Both the position numbers and the translations under genes were made by a program. A DNA stretch of 64,000 nucleotides from Notolepis coatsorum (taxonomy: Eukaryota; Chordata; Actinopteri; Aulopiformes; Paralepididae): the NCBI GenBank assembly GCA_963971535.1, contig OZ020586.1, positions 77,290,703 to 77,354,702 on the forward strand, in the 5' to 3' direction. The notes under the pieces are model-generated. The model did no database searches, was not told the origin of the DNA, and saw only the letters and a list, made by a program, of their open reading frames with translations. Positions 11,521 through 22,187 of this stretch are shown one piece after another; position 1 is the first letter of the stretch, and each line of letters opens with the position of its first letter.

Positions 11521-12456
11521 GTACCGTAATTTTCGGACTATAAGCCGCGCCTTTTTTCCCATTTTTCGACCCTGCGGCTTATATAACGGTGCGGCTAATC
11601 TATGGATTTTTACAGCTAACGGCCACTAGGGGACCTCCTAAATCTATGGATTTTACAGGTTACAGTCCACCACCTTTAACTCTCACTCGCTCTTCTCTCA
11701 CAGGCACACAGCTGCTGCAGCAGTGCACGCCTTGCCCCTCCTCCTCCCCCTCACAGACCCATGTCAACAAACCCTTACGGCAAGAGTCGAGTGCATGAGC
11801 AGCTCAGAGCTCCTCTTTCAACATAACTGAAGCATTAAACAAAATGGCCCAGTCAACTATTCACTTTAGTTTAATACATGAGGCAGTCTAATGTTATCTA
11901 GCTGGCTAGCTACTGATAGCTCCTGATATCAACGTCTGATATCATCAGTTTGGCATTCGTTTTCGCAGGTGCTGGCTAGCGTTGGCTAACTAGCTATTGT
12001 TGTTCCGTGAGCTAACGTTAGCTACCTAGCTAACGTTACTGTTTAAACTAAATGACCCAGTCAACTATTCACTTTAGTTTAATACATGAGGCATTGTCTA
12101 ACGTTATCTAGCTGGCTAGCTACTGATAGCTCCTGATATAAACGTCTGATATCATCAGTTTGGCATTCGTTTTCGCAGGTGCTGACTAGCGTTGGCTAAC
12201 TAGCTATCGTTCTGTGAGCTAACGTTAGTACCTAGCTAACGTTACTGTTTAAACAAAAATGTTAATAAATGGGAGCTTCCTCAAACAGCCATCTCTTTCC
12301 CGACAATCCCCTCTGTGCACGAACCCTTACATATGGTAATTAAACATTAAAACACCTGCGGCTTATAGTCCAGTGAGGCTTATATATGTACACATCATTA
12401 AATTTAGCTGCTGCGGCTTATATTCAGGTGCGCCTTATAGTCCGAAAATTACGGTA
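11521..12456. mobile_element. MITE with GTACCGTAATTTTCGGAC ends
   Basis: The first ~30 bp, starting GTACCGTAATTTTCGGACTA, are repeated inverted at the right end with few mismatches. Length is 936 bp, non-coding. The interior is rich in GCTAGC and AACGTTAGC palindromes and holds a direct duplication. The element splits family B piggyBac sequence. Confidence 0.8.
11835..12250. repeat. Tandem duplication, 208-bp period
   Basis: The segment starting near AATGGCCCAGTCAACTATTC at 11842 recurs 208 bp later with few changes. Both copies run to GTTACTGTTTAAAC. Related sequence recurs at 15540-15660, 17980-18110 and 21970-22180. Confidence 0.8.
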
Positions 12457-12944
12457 CTGTGTAACGTATTCCGTGACGATCGAAGCATAGAAACCCCCCC
12501 CCCCCCCACCCTTTCATACATGCACAGGGAGCGAAATTAACTTTTTGACTCACCGGCCAGTGGCGGGTAGATGAGAAGAATCTACCCGCCAAGCATATTT
12601 CTTACCTGCCAAATTTTTTTTGATTAAAAAAAAATATATATATATATATTTTATATAAAAAAAAATGTTTTAATAAAATATATATTATATAATCATACTT
12701 GTAGTTGTATTATCTGCGAGACATCGCCACCACGCAATAAGTCAAAATGCTCGCTATCTGCAAACAGCTCCACTGTCTGTGTGTATACTTGAGTAGCCTC
12801 CAGCTCCAGCAAGGATTCTCCGGCGATGCAGCTAGACCCTATACTAATACTCTACATTCAGCGTGCAAGGATTCTCCGGCGCTGCAGCTGGACCCTATTG
12901 GCATATAATGTTACGGTTCTTTGGTCAAATCACATTCATCAAGC

Positions 12945-13867
12945 TAGGGGTGGACGGTATGGTCTAAAATGTATATCACGGTATAATTTGAAGCATAGAC
13001 GGTAACGGTATATATCACGGTATCAGTGTTTCCGTTAGAATAATTTTTTTTGCCTGATAGGCAGGCTATATAAAGAATGACATCCTCAAGGCATGTAGAT
13101 TTATAATATTTTAACTTAAAACTAGGCTACTTTTGCATATAAACTCATTATATTCCAAATAAAATAAGTCCCGAGTCCGTGCTGCTCCCATTGCAAACAG
13201 CCGGGCTGGATGCTGGATTTTGCTAGAAGCATAATGTAGCTGCAGAGCCGCAGAGCCAGCGGCGCTTTCAGGTCTGGTCACAGCTTTCAGCCGTTGGGTG
13301 GGGGGGCGCTGTTGAGCGGATCTGACCTGAAAGCGCCGCTGGCTCTGCGGCTCTGCAGCTGCATGCTATTCGCAAATCCACTGCTTCCGCCGTCCTCCCG
13401 GCTCCCGCTGCAGCCGTCGTTATCATAACACTACACGCATATCATAATGTTTACAGCAAACTGTAGTTGATCACCAGGTATGTTTTATTAACGTAGAATA
13501 ATTCATATAAGAAAAACGATAGGGACATCTCTTACCTTTCTCCACTGGTTAAAAATGCCAGGAACTGAAATTGAAACTTGCTGTGCGCTGCGGTGATATG
13601 TGTTTATTATGAAATGACAATTGCGTGTTGACACGCCCACTGCGCGAAGCCTCCTAAATAACTTTTTCCAGTTTGCACATATCTATTATCTATGACTAAT
13701 TCTATCTATTTTTAGGGGCAAATGCGATTGAAATAGTCGCGCTGTGGTTACATGACGTCATTGCTATTTTAGAGCTACTCTACCGGTTACACGGTATAGT
13801 CAAAATCCATACCGTAGAGCAAATTAATACCGTTTATACCGTATACCGTTTATACCGTCCACCCCTA
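12945..13867. mobile_element. hAT-type MITE (TAGGGGTGGACGGTA ends)
   Basis: Ends TAGGGGTGGACGGTAT and TACCGTCCACCCCTA are inverted. The perfect duplication CATCAAGC is at 12937-12944 and 13868-13875. Length is 923 bp, non-coding, with a large perfect hairpin at 13238-13360. Confidence 0.9.
13238..13360. repeat. Perfect 37-bp inverted repeat (hairpin)
   Basis: Arms 13238-13274 and 13324-13360 are exact reverse complements, GC-rich, and enclose a 49-bp loop. This is an internal hairpin, separate from the terminal repeats of the enclosing hAT. Confidence 0.95.
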
Positions 13868-13904
13868 CATCAAGCCCTCAGCTAGAATACGCATTGAATC
13901 AATG

Positions 13905-15340
13905 TGGGATGGTTTTAATAGACTTACAAAAAGCCTTCGACACTGTTAACCATGACATACTTTTATATAAACTGAAGGCTATGGGTTTTAACAGTATATC
14001 CTTAAGGTGGATGAGTCTTATCTGAGAGGCAGGAAACAAGTAGTGGAAATTAATGGGACCATATCCTCCTCACTCCAACAGACGTGCGGGGTGCCGCAAG
14101 GAAGTATTTTAGGACCACTTTTATTTCTTTTATATATCAATGACATGAAAACTGCATGTGATTGTAAACAGTTTTTATTTGCGGACGATGCTGCACTCAT
14201 GGTCTCCCATCAGGACAAAAGAGAAGTAGAGAGGTCACTCAGTCTAGAGCTTGTCAAGATCAGTCATTGGCTGGTCAAAAACAGGTTATCCCTACACCTG
14301 GGTAAAACCGAAGCTATCCTTTTTGGCTCGGCCATACGACTTAAGAGGTCTCCTGGGTTCAAGGTAGTGGTAGGAGATATCGAGTTAACAGCAAAGGAGG
14401 AAGTCACATACTTAGGATGTATTTTGGACAACACCTTATCAGGGGTGAGCATGGCACAAAAGGTGGTCACAAAGATCAATCAGAGAATAAAATGTCTCTG
14501 TAGAGTGTCCACCTATATTAACAGGTCAGCAATGGAAGTCCTGGCAGGGGCACTGATCCAATGTCGTTATGACTATGCATGCTCCTCCTGGTACACTGGC
14601 ATCACAGTAGCACTGAAAGGTAGGCTACAGACAGCTCAGAACAAATTAGTTAGAATGATTTTAAAACTCCATCCCAGGACTCACCTTACACAGACACATT
14701 TTAACAGCCTCAAATGGCTCAGGGTTGAGGAGAGGGTCTCTCAAATAAAACTCAACATAACACATAGGATACTCGGGAATACTGTCCCTCAGTACCTCAG
14801 TGGATATTTTAACATGGTAAGGGATGTACACGGACACGCCACCAGGGGGGGCCCTACAGACATCGTCCCAGTGTGATGCAATAGGAAAATAGGCCAAAAC
14901 GCATTCCTATATTCAGCAGCAGTACAATGGAATAGCCTACCAATGGAGTTGAAGACCATAAGCCCCTTCTCCACTTTTAAATTAGCTATAAAGAGGTGGA
15001 TCATAAGTAGCAGAAGCTGGGAGTAGTGAACAAAGGGTTTTAATATGTGTTGTTCCTTTTTTATTCTTTTATTGTCTATAAAATGGAATATTATTGTATG
15101 TATTTTTTTGTTTTTATACCACACATCCTGACATACAGACACTACAAACACCCACATCCACACACCAGTACATAAATCCACTGACATCAATGATGAAGGA
15201 CCACAATGGAAACAAGCCTATGGCTTTATTGTGTTTTATGAAATCCTATTGGTAAATGGAGAAAATGTACACCTGTTTTCATATTGTGATCCAATGTATA
15301 TGTGTGATTTTTCCATTCTAAACCAATAAACTATTCAATC
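13905..15340 (+). mobile_element. 5'-truncated LINE (family LINE-B, CR1/L2 group)
   Basis: It runs from reverse-transcriptase motif A to a 3' end with AATC repeats. AATCAATG flanks it at 13897-13904 and 15341-15348. The uninterrupted target sequence is visible near 17233-17250. The tail unit resembles the target, as expected for microsatellite-tailed LINEs. Confidence 0.85.
13909..14876 (+). pseudogene. LINE-B reverse transcriptase C-terminal part, one frameshift
   Basis: From 13909 the frame reads MVLIDLQKAFDTVNHDILL (motif A). A one-base slip near 14010 leads into the frame at 14007-14876. That frame carries CGVPQGSILGPLLFLLYIND (motif B), FLFADDAALM (motif C), LHLGKTEAILFG (motif D region) and the C-terminal RNA-binding-like region. 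The N-terminal endonuclease and RT fingers are missing, so it is a dead, truncated copy with its 3' half well preserved. Confidence 0.85.
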
Positions 15341-15348
15341 AATCAATG

Positions 15349-16706
15349 TTATAAGACATTGATATCAGGAGCTATCTGTAGCTACTGCTAGCCCGCTAGA
15401 TAACGTTAAGACAATTTAGTTTACTGGGACATATAGAGCTAACGTGAGCTAGCTAACGTGAGCTAGCTAACGTGAGCTAGCTAACGAGGGAACGGAGGTA
15501 TTATGCACTCGAGTCGACTATTGCTGGAGCATTTGTTGATATCAGCAGCTATCAGTAGCTAGCCAGCTAGATACCGTTAGACAATGCCTCGTCATGTATT
15601 AAACTAAAAGTGAATAGTTGACTGGGTCATTGTTTAAACAGTAACGGTAGCTCATGGAGGTCCGATCTAGACTAGAGCAGACTGCCTCTGTGTTGATACG
15701 AGCAGAAGCCAATAGTATCCCGCTGCAGGGCTGGGCGGATATGACTCGTTGCCACGTTTTTTTTCAAAATAAGAGTATCATACGAACCGAATGTTGCTAA
15801 CTGCCGGAGCCATCGATATTATGACTCTAGCTGCGCTTGGGGCGGAAATGAGACCCGCACAGATTTTCAAAATAAGAGTATCGTTATGAACTACACGTCT
15901 ACACGCCACACGGCGGGCAGACCTCTCAGTGGCAAGCGCCAAAGGTAAAAACTGAGCGCCCCTGGCGGGTGGCAGGCTTAAATTTCGCCCCCTGTACATG
16001 CATGATGAAACATAATACCAATGATCTAGCGTTGATTTCAGATTGATTCTTGATCCAAGCGAGGAATGGCACGATTCCTAGTGAAATGCACTAAAACGCT
16101 GTTTAGCTGCGTTTCCTGGGATTACACAGAATTACTCTAAAACTATACTCATATTCACCACGGTATAAAACGGGAATGTATGGATGAAAGAATGATCAGT
16201 TTTTTGCATCTTGACCGGAAGAAACTCAATGACAATCGACTATATTATTAGATCCAGTGTTTCCCTGCTGAATTAGGACCTCCGCTGCTATGAACTAGAC
16301 TATTAAAAAAATTTATATATATAAAAAAAAGAAATTATAATATATATATATATATATTTTTTTTTATCATTTAATTTGGGCTGTGGGGGTGCTTAATGTA
16401 AAAGACTAACCTGAGGAAAAGGCTGCAGAGGGAAAGCACTGCAGTCTAGTCGATTTTGTGTTTTGAGCACAAAGTTCATCATAGATCTAGCCTCTTTCTT
16501 TTGCTCTCAAAGTGCACCAGATTGATGCATTTAACTTTAAAATGTAAAAAAAAATAAAAAAGGGGGGTTTTCAGGGGAAACACTGAGATCCATAGCTATA
16601 ATATTTAATATAGTTTTAGCACTGCAAACACCGGCATGTATCCCCATTCATTACAGCACTGGCACACACGGCCATACGCCCACAGCGACCTCTGGCGCTG
16701 AACTAG
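15349..16706. other. Remaining hAT and piggyBac interior, no gene
   Basis: 15360-15660 is rich in GCTAGC/AACGTTAG palindromes. 15765-15880 holds two CAAAATAAGAGTATC motifs that also occur near 2590 and 2685. 16003-16250 resembles family B piggyBac interior. 16305-16370 is an A/T-rich inverted stretch. No coding sequence is supported. Confidence 0.5.
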
Positions 16707-17309
16707 TTAAGGTGAGTTAATAAATTCACTCTGAAAATCTGCTCCACTCTGATAAACTGCCGGTCAGAGCGTCCAGTGTGCACTCTTGAGCCCTCAGAAT
16801 TTCCCAACAACTTGAGTGTGCTCGCTCTGACACACTGAAAGCCAATTTACCTTAAAACAAGTTTCGTTTAGCCGGACTAAATTATCTAATCTAGGGATTC
16901 CCCGATCACGTTTTTTGCCACCGATACCGATCACCGATCGTCTTGAGCCATATCGGCCGATACCGATCCGATAGATAGTTTTTGGTATAAAAAATAAAAA
17001 ATATATATATAATTTTATCTTTTTTATAAAAAATATATATTATATAATCATACTTGTAGTTCTATTATCTGCGAGACATCGCCACCACACAACAAGTCAA
17101 AATGCTCGCTATCTGCAAACAGCTCCACTGTCTGTGTGTACTCGAGTAGCCTCCAGCTACGGCCAGGATTCTCCGGCGCTGCAGCTGGACCCTATTGGTA
17201 TAAATCACATTCAGCATGCCCTCAGCTCGAATACGCATCGAATCAATGTTATAAGACATTGATATCAGGAGCTATCTGTAGCTACTGCTAGCCGGCTAGA
17301 TAACGTTAA

Positions 17310-17384
17310 GACAACGCCTCAGTGAACTATTTAGTTTAGAGCTAACGTGAGCTAACGTGAGCTACCGAGTCAACGGAGGTAACT
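17310..17384. repeat. Long direct repeat flanking a SINE, left copy
   Basis: 75 bp beginning GACAACGCCTCAGTGAAC. It is repeated at 17888-17952 (65 bp); the left copy has one extra 10-bp GCTAACGTGA unit. Confidence 0.85.
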
Positions 17385-17887
17385 GGGCGGTTAGGTGGCG
17401 TAGCGGAGATTGCGTTCGTCACCAACCCCGGAGCTGTGAGCTGGATTCGCCTGTTCGAATCCAGCTCACAGCTCCGGGGTTGTCACCAGCTTGGCTGGCC
17501 GTTCACACTAATACAATTGGCAGTATTAGAGGGTGAGAGAAGCTGGCGGGGTGGGTCCGGGTCGTTGTAAACAGCGACTCCTACAGTTCGGCCGGGGCGC
17601 CTGCTAAGCGCGGATGGGACCTGAGTTGGATAGTGTGATCCTTCCACACGCTACACCCTCTCGGAGAATATCCGCGCTGCCAGGTGAAAAGAAGCAGTTG
17701 ATTGGCTGGACGTGTGTCGGAGGATGCACGTGATAGCCTCCACTCTCCCAGATGATCTGACTGTGGGGGGTAAGTGCGCAGCGACCAGGAAGGGGATTGG
17801 GAATTGGCATAACGACTAACATTGGGATGGGAGAAAAATCGGAGGAAAATGGAGGGGGAAAAAATATTAAAAAAAAAAAAAAAAAAA
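17385..17887 (+). mobile_element. tRNA-derived SINE family 1, full length with poly(A)
   Basis: The 5' head resembles a tRNA, with an A-box-like TGGCGTAGCGG and a B-box-like GTTCGAATCC. A roughly 400-bp body and an 18-A tail follow. Related copies are at 37174-37659 (-), 43876-44340 (-), 46892-47378 (-) and 59937-60418 (+). Unusually, the head contains a perfect 27-bp hairpin and the flanking direct repeat is 65-75 bp long. Confidence 0.85.
17423..17482. repeat. Perfect 27-bp hairpin with 6-bp loop in SINE head
   Basis: Arms 17423-17449 and 17456-17482 are exact complements. The right arm carries the B-box-like motif, and the left arm is its mirrored copy. Other family members lack this. Confidence 0.9.
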
Positions 17888-17952
17888 GACAACGCCTCAG
17901 TGAACTATTTAGTTTAGAGCTAACGTGAGCTACCGAGTCAACGGAGGTAACT
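17888..17952. repeat. Long direct repeat flanking a SINE, right copy
   Basis: It follows the SINE poly(A) directly and matches 17310-17384 apart from a 10-bp length difference. Confidence 0.85.
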
Positions 17953-18446
17953 TATCATGCACTCGACTATTGCTGGATATCTATATTTGTTGATATCAGC
18001 AGCTATCAGTAGCTAGCCAGCTAGATAACGTTAGACAATGCCTCATGTAGTCACTGGGTCATTTAGTTTAAACAGTAACGTTAGCTCGGTAGGTAGCCAA
18101 CGTTAGCTCACGTCGCATGCACCTGACTATAGCAGACTGCGAGGCATAGGAGCCTCTTGTTTACACGAGTGCGGGAGGGGCTGGGGAGGAGGAGGGGCCG
18201 TATGCTGCATCAACCGAGTCTCCCGTTGGTATGCAGCCCCTGTAGGAGCTCAGATGTGGAAAAAACCATCCCCTATCGTCTCCCAGATGGTAATGCACCC
18301 TTTTGGAATGGACTCAATGAAAATGGATGAGAAAAGAAAAATCCGGAATCCACATTTTACTTCTCGCATGTAACCCGAGCCGATCGGATTCATTGTGGAG
18401 CCTCAGAACAGCGTGGAATACATATGTACAGTATGTAGCGTTGGAT

Positions 18447-19056
18447 TAGGGCTGGGCGATAAAACGATAACGATAACTATCGCGATAAATTATTTCCTCG
18501 AAATAAACATGAAACGTGGTCGCAAAGTTTCGATATATCGATTTTCCAAGCTTGGATATGAGCACACGCACTAACAACCAATCAGTGAAGGAGATGGCCG
18601 ACAGCGGAAGGAGACGTAGAGCTCAAGTAGCAAACGAGGCTGGCTAGGATAATTAGCATGCACGGCGCTATTTTACAGTTTACCTGCCGAGTTGGTGTGT
18701 GTTTTGAATTCTGAGGGTAACTGTTATAGTAGTGTGGGGTATATGGTGGACGTCGTTGCAATGTATTGGGGCGGAACAGAGTATTTTAGGGTCATATTTA
18801 GTACATTGTCATGAGATACTCCGCTTGCTCTGGCTAACTGCTAACGTGCGCGGACTGATGACGACATCAACTCGACTCTCGAGACATTCGCAGCAGCAAA
18901 ACAAGTCTATTAATAGCTCGTCCATCGGCGCCGGGCATAAGAAGTTAATTAAACTTGACAGACATTATATCGACGATAATTATCGATATCGAGTTATATG
19001 AAAATAATTTTATAATTTTATCGCGATAACGTTTTTGGCCATATTGCCCAGCCCTA
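18447..19056. mobile_element. hAT-type MITE (TAGGGCTGGGCGAT ends)
   Basis: Ends TAGGGCTGGGCGAT and ATTGCCCAGCCCTA are inverted. The perfect 8-bp duplication CGTTGGAT is at 18439-18446 and 19057-19064. Length is 610 bp. The subterminal regions are rich in ATCGATA / CGATAAC words. A partial relative ends at 27126. Confidence 0.92.
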
Positions 19057-19208
19057 CGTTGGATCAATAAAAGCGATTGATTTTTGGAATGGCGATCAGG
19101 AATTGGAATGATCTTTTTGGAGAACATCTGATCTGAGGTAAGGAATCTATTTTACAAGTCTTGGAATAATCAGAGTTGTATTCGCTGAGATCTCAGCGTT
19201 CGCCCTAT

Positions 19209-19261
19209 GTGTGTGTGTGTGTGTGCGTGCGTGCGTGCGTGTGTGTGTGTGTGTGTGTGTG
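19209..19261. repeat. (GT)n microsatellite
   Basis: An imperfect GT/GC run of about 50 bp inside the family A piggyBac. Confidence 0.9.
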
Positions 19262-19671
19262 GGCGATCGCTTTGAGGAAATCAGAGAATCGATTTTTCAG
19301 ATCGCCTATATAGCGTGCATACATACACATATACTATCGATAATCTAGCGTTCATTTGAAAACGATTCATAAATGACAACGTTTTCGTGTATTCTAGAAT
19401 ATTCCAGAAAAGGGCGATTATCATGGAATATTTATATTTTCCTTGAAAACGAGGGCTTTTCAAAATGCTATAAAACGAAAATGAACCGATAAAAAAACAT
19501 TCCGCTTCGACAATGTTGACTGGAAAACGAGTCATTGATAAGCGACGGGGCAGATTAGACACATAGCCATAATTTAAAACATAGATTAGGCGTTATTAAC
19601 GCTAACATTGAAGTGGATGGTGGGCATTCAAGCGGTAAATCAAGATTAAGCTTGGGCTCTGAAAGTGTTAA

Positions 19672-20203
19672 GGGATGCAGCTAAGTGCATTTCACCCGTG
19701 GTAACTCATGTCATTAATCTCTCCATAGAACAGGGCAAGGTACCTTCTGATTTTAAAAGTGCTAGAGTCATCCCCCTCCATAAGAAGGGGAAAACATCTG
19801 AAAAAGGTAACTACAGACAATTTCAGTTTTAAGTGTTCTATCCAAGGTCATGGAAAAGATTATTCACAAGCAGATTAATGCATTTTTAACAGGTCACAAT
19901 ATTTTATTCAAACTTCAGTCAGGTTTTAGACAATCCCACTCTACGGAAACATGCCTCCTCTATTTAACGGACCACATCAGAAAAGAGGTTGACACAGGCC
20001 ACTTTTGTGGAATGGTCTTGCTCGACCTCCAAAAGGCCTTTGATACGGTCGACCATGGCATCCTGCTAATGAAATTAAAGGCCATAGGCTTCAGCAGGTT
20101 GTCAATTGAATGGGTAAACTCCTACCTTTCGGGAAGGACCCAAATGGTCGATATAAATGGTACATTTTCCTCCCCCAAGAATGTTAGCTGTGGGGTGCCT
20201 CAA
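19672..20203 (+). pseudogene. LINE-B reverse transcriptase fingers-palm fragment
   Basis: The frames include a degenerate NYRQF (for NYRPIS), SKVMEKIIHKQ, FRQSHSTETCLLYLTDHI, MVLLDLQKAFDTVDH (motif A), NSYLSGRTQ and NVSCGVPQG (motif B start). A palindromic MITE interrupts it at motif B. The piggyBac at 18240-19667 interrupts it upstream at TTAA. It covers the part missing from the LINE-B copy at 13905. Confidence 0.85.
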
Positions 20204-20398
20204 GGGGTTTTCAAAATAAAAGTGAGACGTTTATAGCAGCGGAAAACGTTTATTTTGTACATTATCTAACGTTAACACGAACCTAAACTAATGTTACAAC
20301 TAACCTAAAGTTAGTTTAGGTTCGTGTTAACGTTAGATAATGTACAAAATAAACGTTTTCCGCTGCTATAAACGTCGCACTTTTATTTTGAAAACCCC
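20204..20398. mobile_element. 195-bp near-perfect palindromic MITE
   Basis: Arms 20204-20290 and 20312-20398 are 87 bp each with a single mismatch, around a 21-bp loop. Ends are GGGGTTTTCAAAATAAA and its complement. It splits LINE-B coding sequence. The CAAAATAA motif also occurs in repeats near 2590 and 15770. Confidence 0.9.
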
Positions 20399-20804
20399 AG
20401 AAAGGAAGTCATTGTATATGCTTTACCATCCTGATCTGTGTTAGCTCCGGTTAGCTCAGAGCGTCCGGTATAACAATACCAGCCATTGGATTACTGTTTT
20501 CTAAATTGGGGAGGCTTTTAATCGTCAAGGTAAGAGGATTTTAAGTCATCATGGTATCCATAAACTTCAATCGGTTCGGATCCTTTGAATGAATGAGAAT
20601 GTCAACAATCACGACGACACGTTGAAATCACTGGCTGCGCTCAGAGAGGAGTGGTTGGGCAAAAAATAGTTCAGAGTATATTTGCTTATAAAACGTAATT
20701 GTCTAATTCAATTATTTTTTATTTCTCCACGTGGTGAATACACAGGTCACAACATGTTTACATGAACGTTTTGGAGTTGTATTTGGAGTGTATTCTGCAA
20801 TCTG
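20399..20804. other. Unassigned; last ~25 bp are a LINE-A 3' end
   Basis: No gene seen. The segment ATTCTGCAATCTG at 20792-20804 is the LINE-A 3' UTR end, which continues at 21751 after the piggyBac. Confidence 0.5.
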
Positions 20805-20808
20805 TTAA

Positions 20809-21750
20809 CACTTTGATCGCCATGGGTTAAATTCATAATTTACCATCCCTCGCCATCTCTATTTGTCTATGGAGAAGTTCCCCTTCTTTGCAGGGCTATA
20901 ACTTTTTAAATTCTATTGCTAAATTGCCATTATTATGGCCCATTCAATGTCCTATATGTATTGTTCAGGGTGTAGCAACGTTAAACTTTTTCATTCACAT
21001 ATTCATACTAAAATATGGTCTAAAGTATAAGTATGTTTTTATCGTTTTCTGCAGCTTTCTTCAGAACGTGATTTATAGCCCTAAATGCATTATATTGATG
21101 ATCAAATACAGTTTGGTAGGAATCTGTGCGAGATAAAAAATGACAACTGGATGTGCTTCTAGGAGTTACTACTACTGATGATGACCGGATGGGCGGGGGA
21201 TCGTTTATAATTCCGTGGGCAGCGTTAGATGATTCATCCAGAGTGGGTCATATGTTCATCATAGCAGTTTATATGGAACACGTTAGAATATAACGCTGAA
21301 TCTTACCGTGGCTTCCTCGCGCCGCTGGCAGATGAGCGTGGAACAGAATTTTTTCTATTATGGGATGGAGAAATGCCCGATCCATTTCCAGGTTGTATAA
21401 TAGTATATACGTCCAAATCATGTTGTTTTTTCGAGTTATTTGCACCGATCGATGTTCACTGTGTCAATACGGAGTCTTTCTAACGATAGCGAGTGCCCGG
21501 ACCACATATGGATGAGCACTACCGGTTCAAAGGGTCATTTCCGGTTGGCGATCTGCCGATCGGCCACCAGATGGCGCTCTTGAACCGCTAGAGAGTTGAG
21601 TGGAGCTTTGCAGTGTGTCTCAGGGCTCCGGAGGGAAAATATGATTTCGATCACAGATTTTTGAATTATTGACATCAAAGACGAGTTACGGCGTCTTCGG
21701 CAGAATGAGCATGGCTAGGAATGACGTCTAAACTCACGGCGATCATAGTG
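20809..21750 (-). mobile_element. piggyBac-like element, family B, complete
   Basis: TTAA is at 20805-20808 and 21751-21754. Ends are CACTTTGATCGCCATGG and an inverted CACGGCGATCATAGTG. It is 942 bp with no transposase. It landed in the LINE-A 3' UTR motif CTGTTAATAAA, whose empty form is at 35834-35845. Confidence 0.88.
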
Positions 21751-21754
21751 TTAA

Positions 21755-22187
21755 TAAACTTTTCAATCAATCAATCAAACTATACACTGAAAGGGAACGT
21801 CAGGCTCCGGCCCCGCCTCACTTCCAGTGATGAAGCTAAGCTATGCTAACGGAGCGACTGTTCCCTAAGTTAAATGCACGCACAGAGACAAAAAAGGTAT
21901 GCATCTTCTTGTCTAACTCCAGGGAAAATGTTAAATAAGCTAATTTCCCAAAATGTTGGAGTTTTCCTTTAAACAGTAACGTTAGCCAACGGAACAATGA
22001 TAGCTAGTTAGCCAACGCTAGCCAACAGATGTGAAAACAAATGGCAATGATGATATCAGACATTGATATCAGGAGCTATCAGTAGCTAGCCAGCTAGATA
22101 ACGTTAGACAACGATTCGTGTATTAAAATAAAGTGAATAGTTTACTGGGCCATTTTGTTTAAACAGTAACGTTAGCTAGGTAGTTAG
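21755..22187. other. LINE-A (AATC)n tail and GCTAGC-rich repeat
   Basis: 21751-21779 is TTAATAAACTTTTCAATCAA-type LINE tail. 21970-22180 is the reverse of the tandem-duplicated repeat at 11835-12250. No gene seen. Confidence 0.55.

Larger units (their letters stand above)
12525..15994. mobile_element. 3.5-kb hAT-type element with nested hAT and LINE
   Basis: Ends CAGGGAGCGAAATTAA and TTAAATTTCGCCCCCTG are inverted. The perfect 8-bp duplication TACATGCA lies at 12517-12524 and 15995-16002. The interior contains a hAT (12945-13867) and a LINE (13905-15340). About 12670-12940 closely matches 17040-17260. No transposase frame is seen. Confidence 0.9.
9475..16706 (+). mobile_element. piggyBac-like element, family B, copy 2, carrying nested insertions
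   Basis: It starts CACATTGGACGCCAG after TTAA (9471-9474) and is proposed to end CTGGCGCTGAACTAG before TTAA (16707-16710), a partial inverted match. Element-like sequence appears at 9475-9797, 11446-11520, 12457-12524 and 15995-16250, separated by inserted elements. The left end is secure; the right end is inferred. Confidence 0.6.
16711..18239. other. Repeat-derived tract sharing interior with the 12525-15994 hAT
   Basis: 17040-17300 is nearly the same as 12670-12940 plus the LINE-B empty site. 16877-16975 resembles the end of a different hAT (TAGGGATTCCCCGATCACG, CCGATACCGATC motifs). A SINE (17385-17887) sits inside. No gene seen. Confidence 0.5.
18240..19667 (-). mobile_element. piggyBac-like element, family A, truncated at left, with nested hAT
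   Basis: It is the reverse orientation of the family A body (compare 18280-18420 with 5415-5570) and ends GCTCTGAAAGTG at TTAA (19668-19671). The expected opposite terminus is missing near 18240. A hAT at 18447-19056 splits it. Confidence 0.7.
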
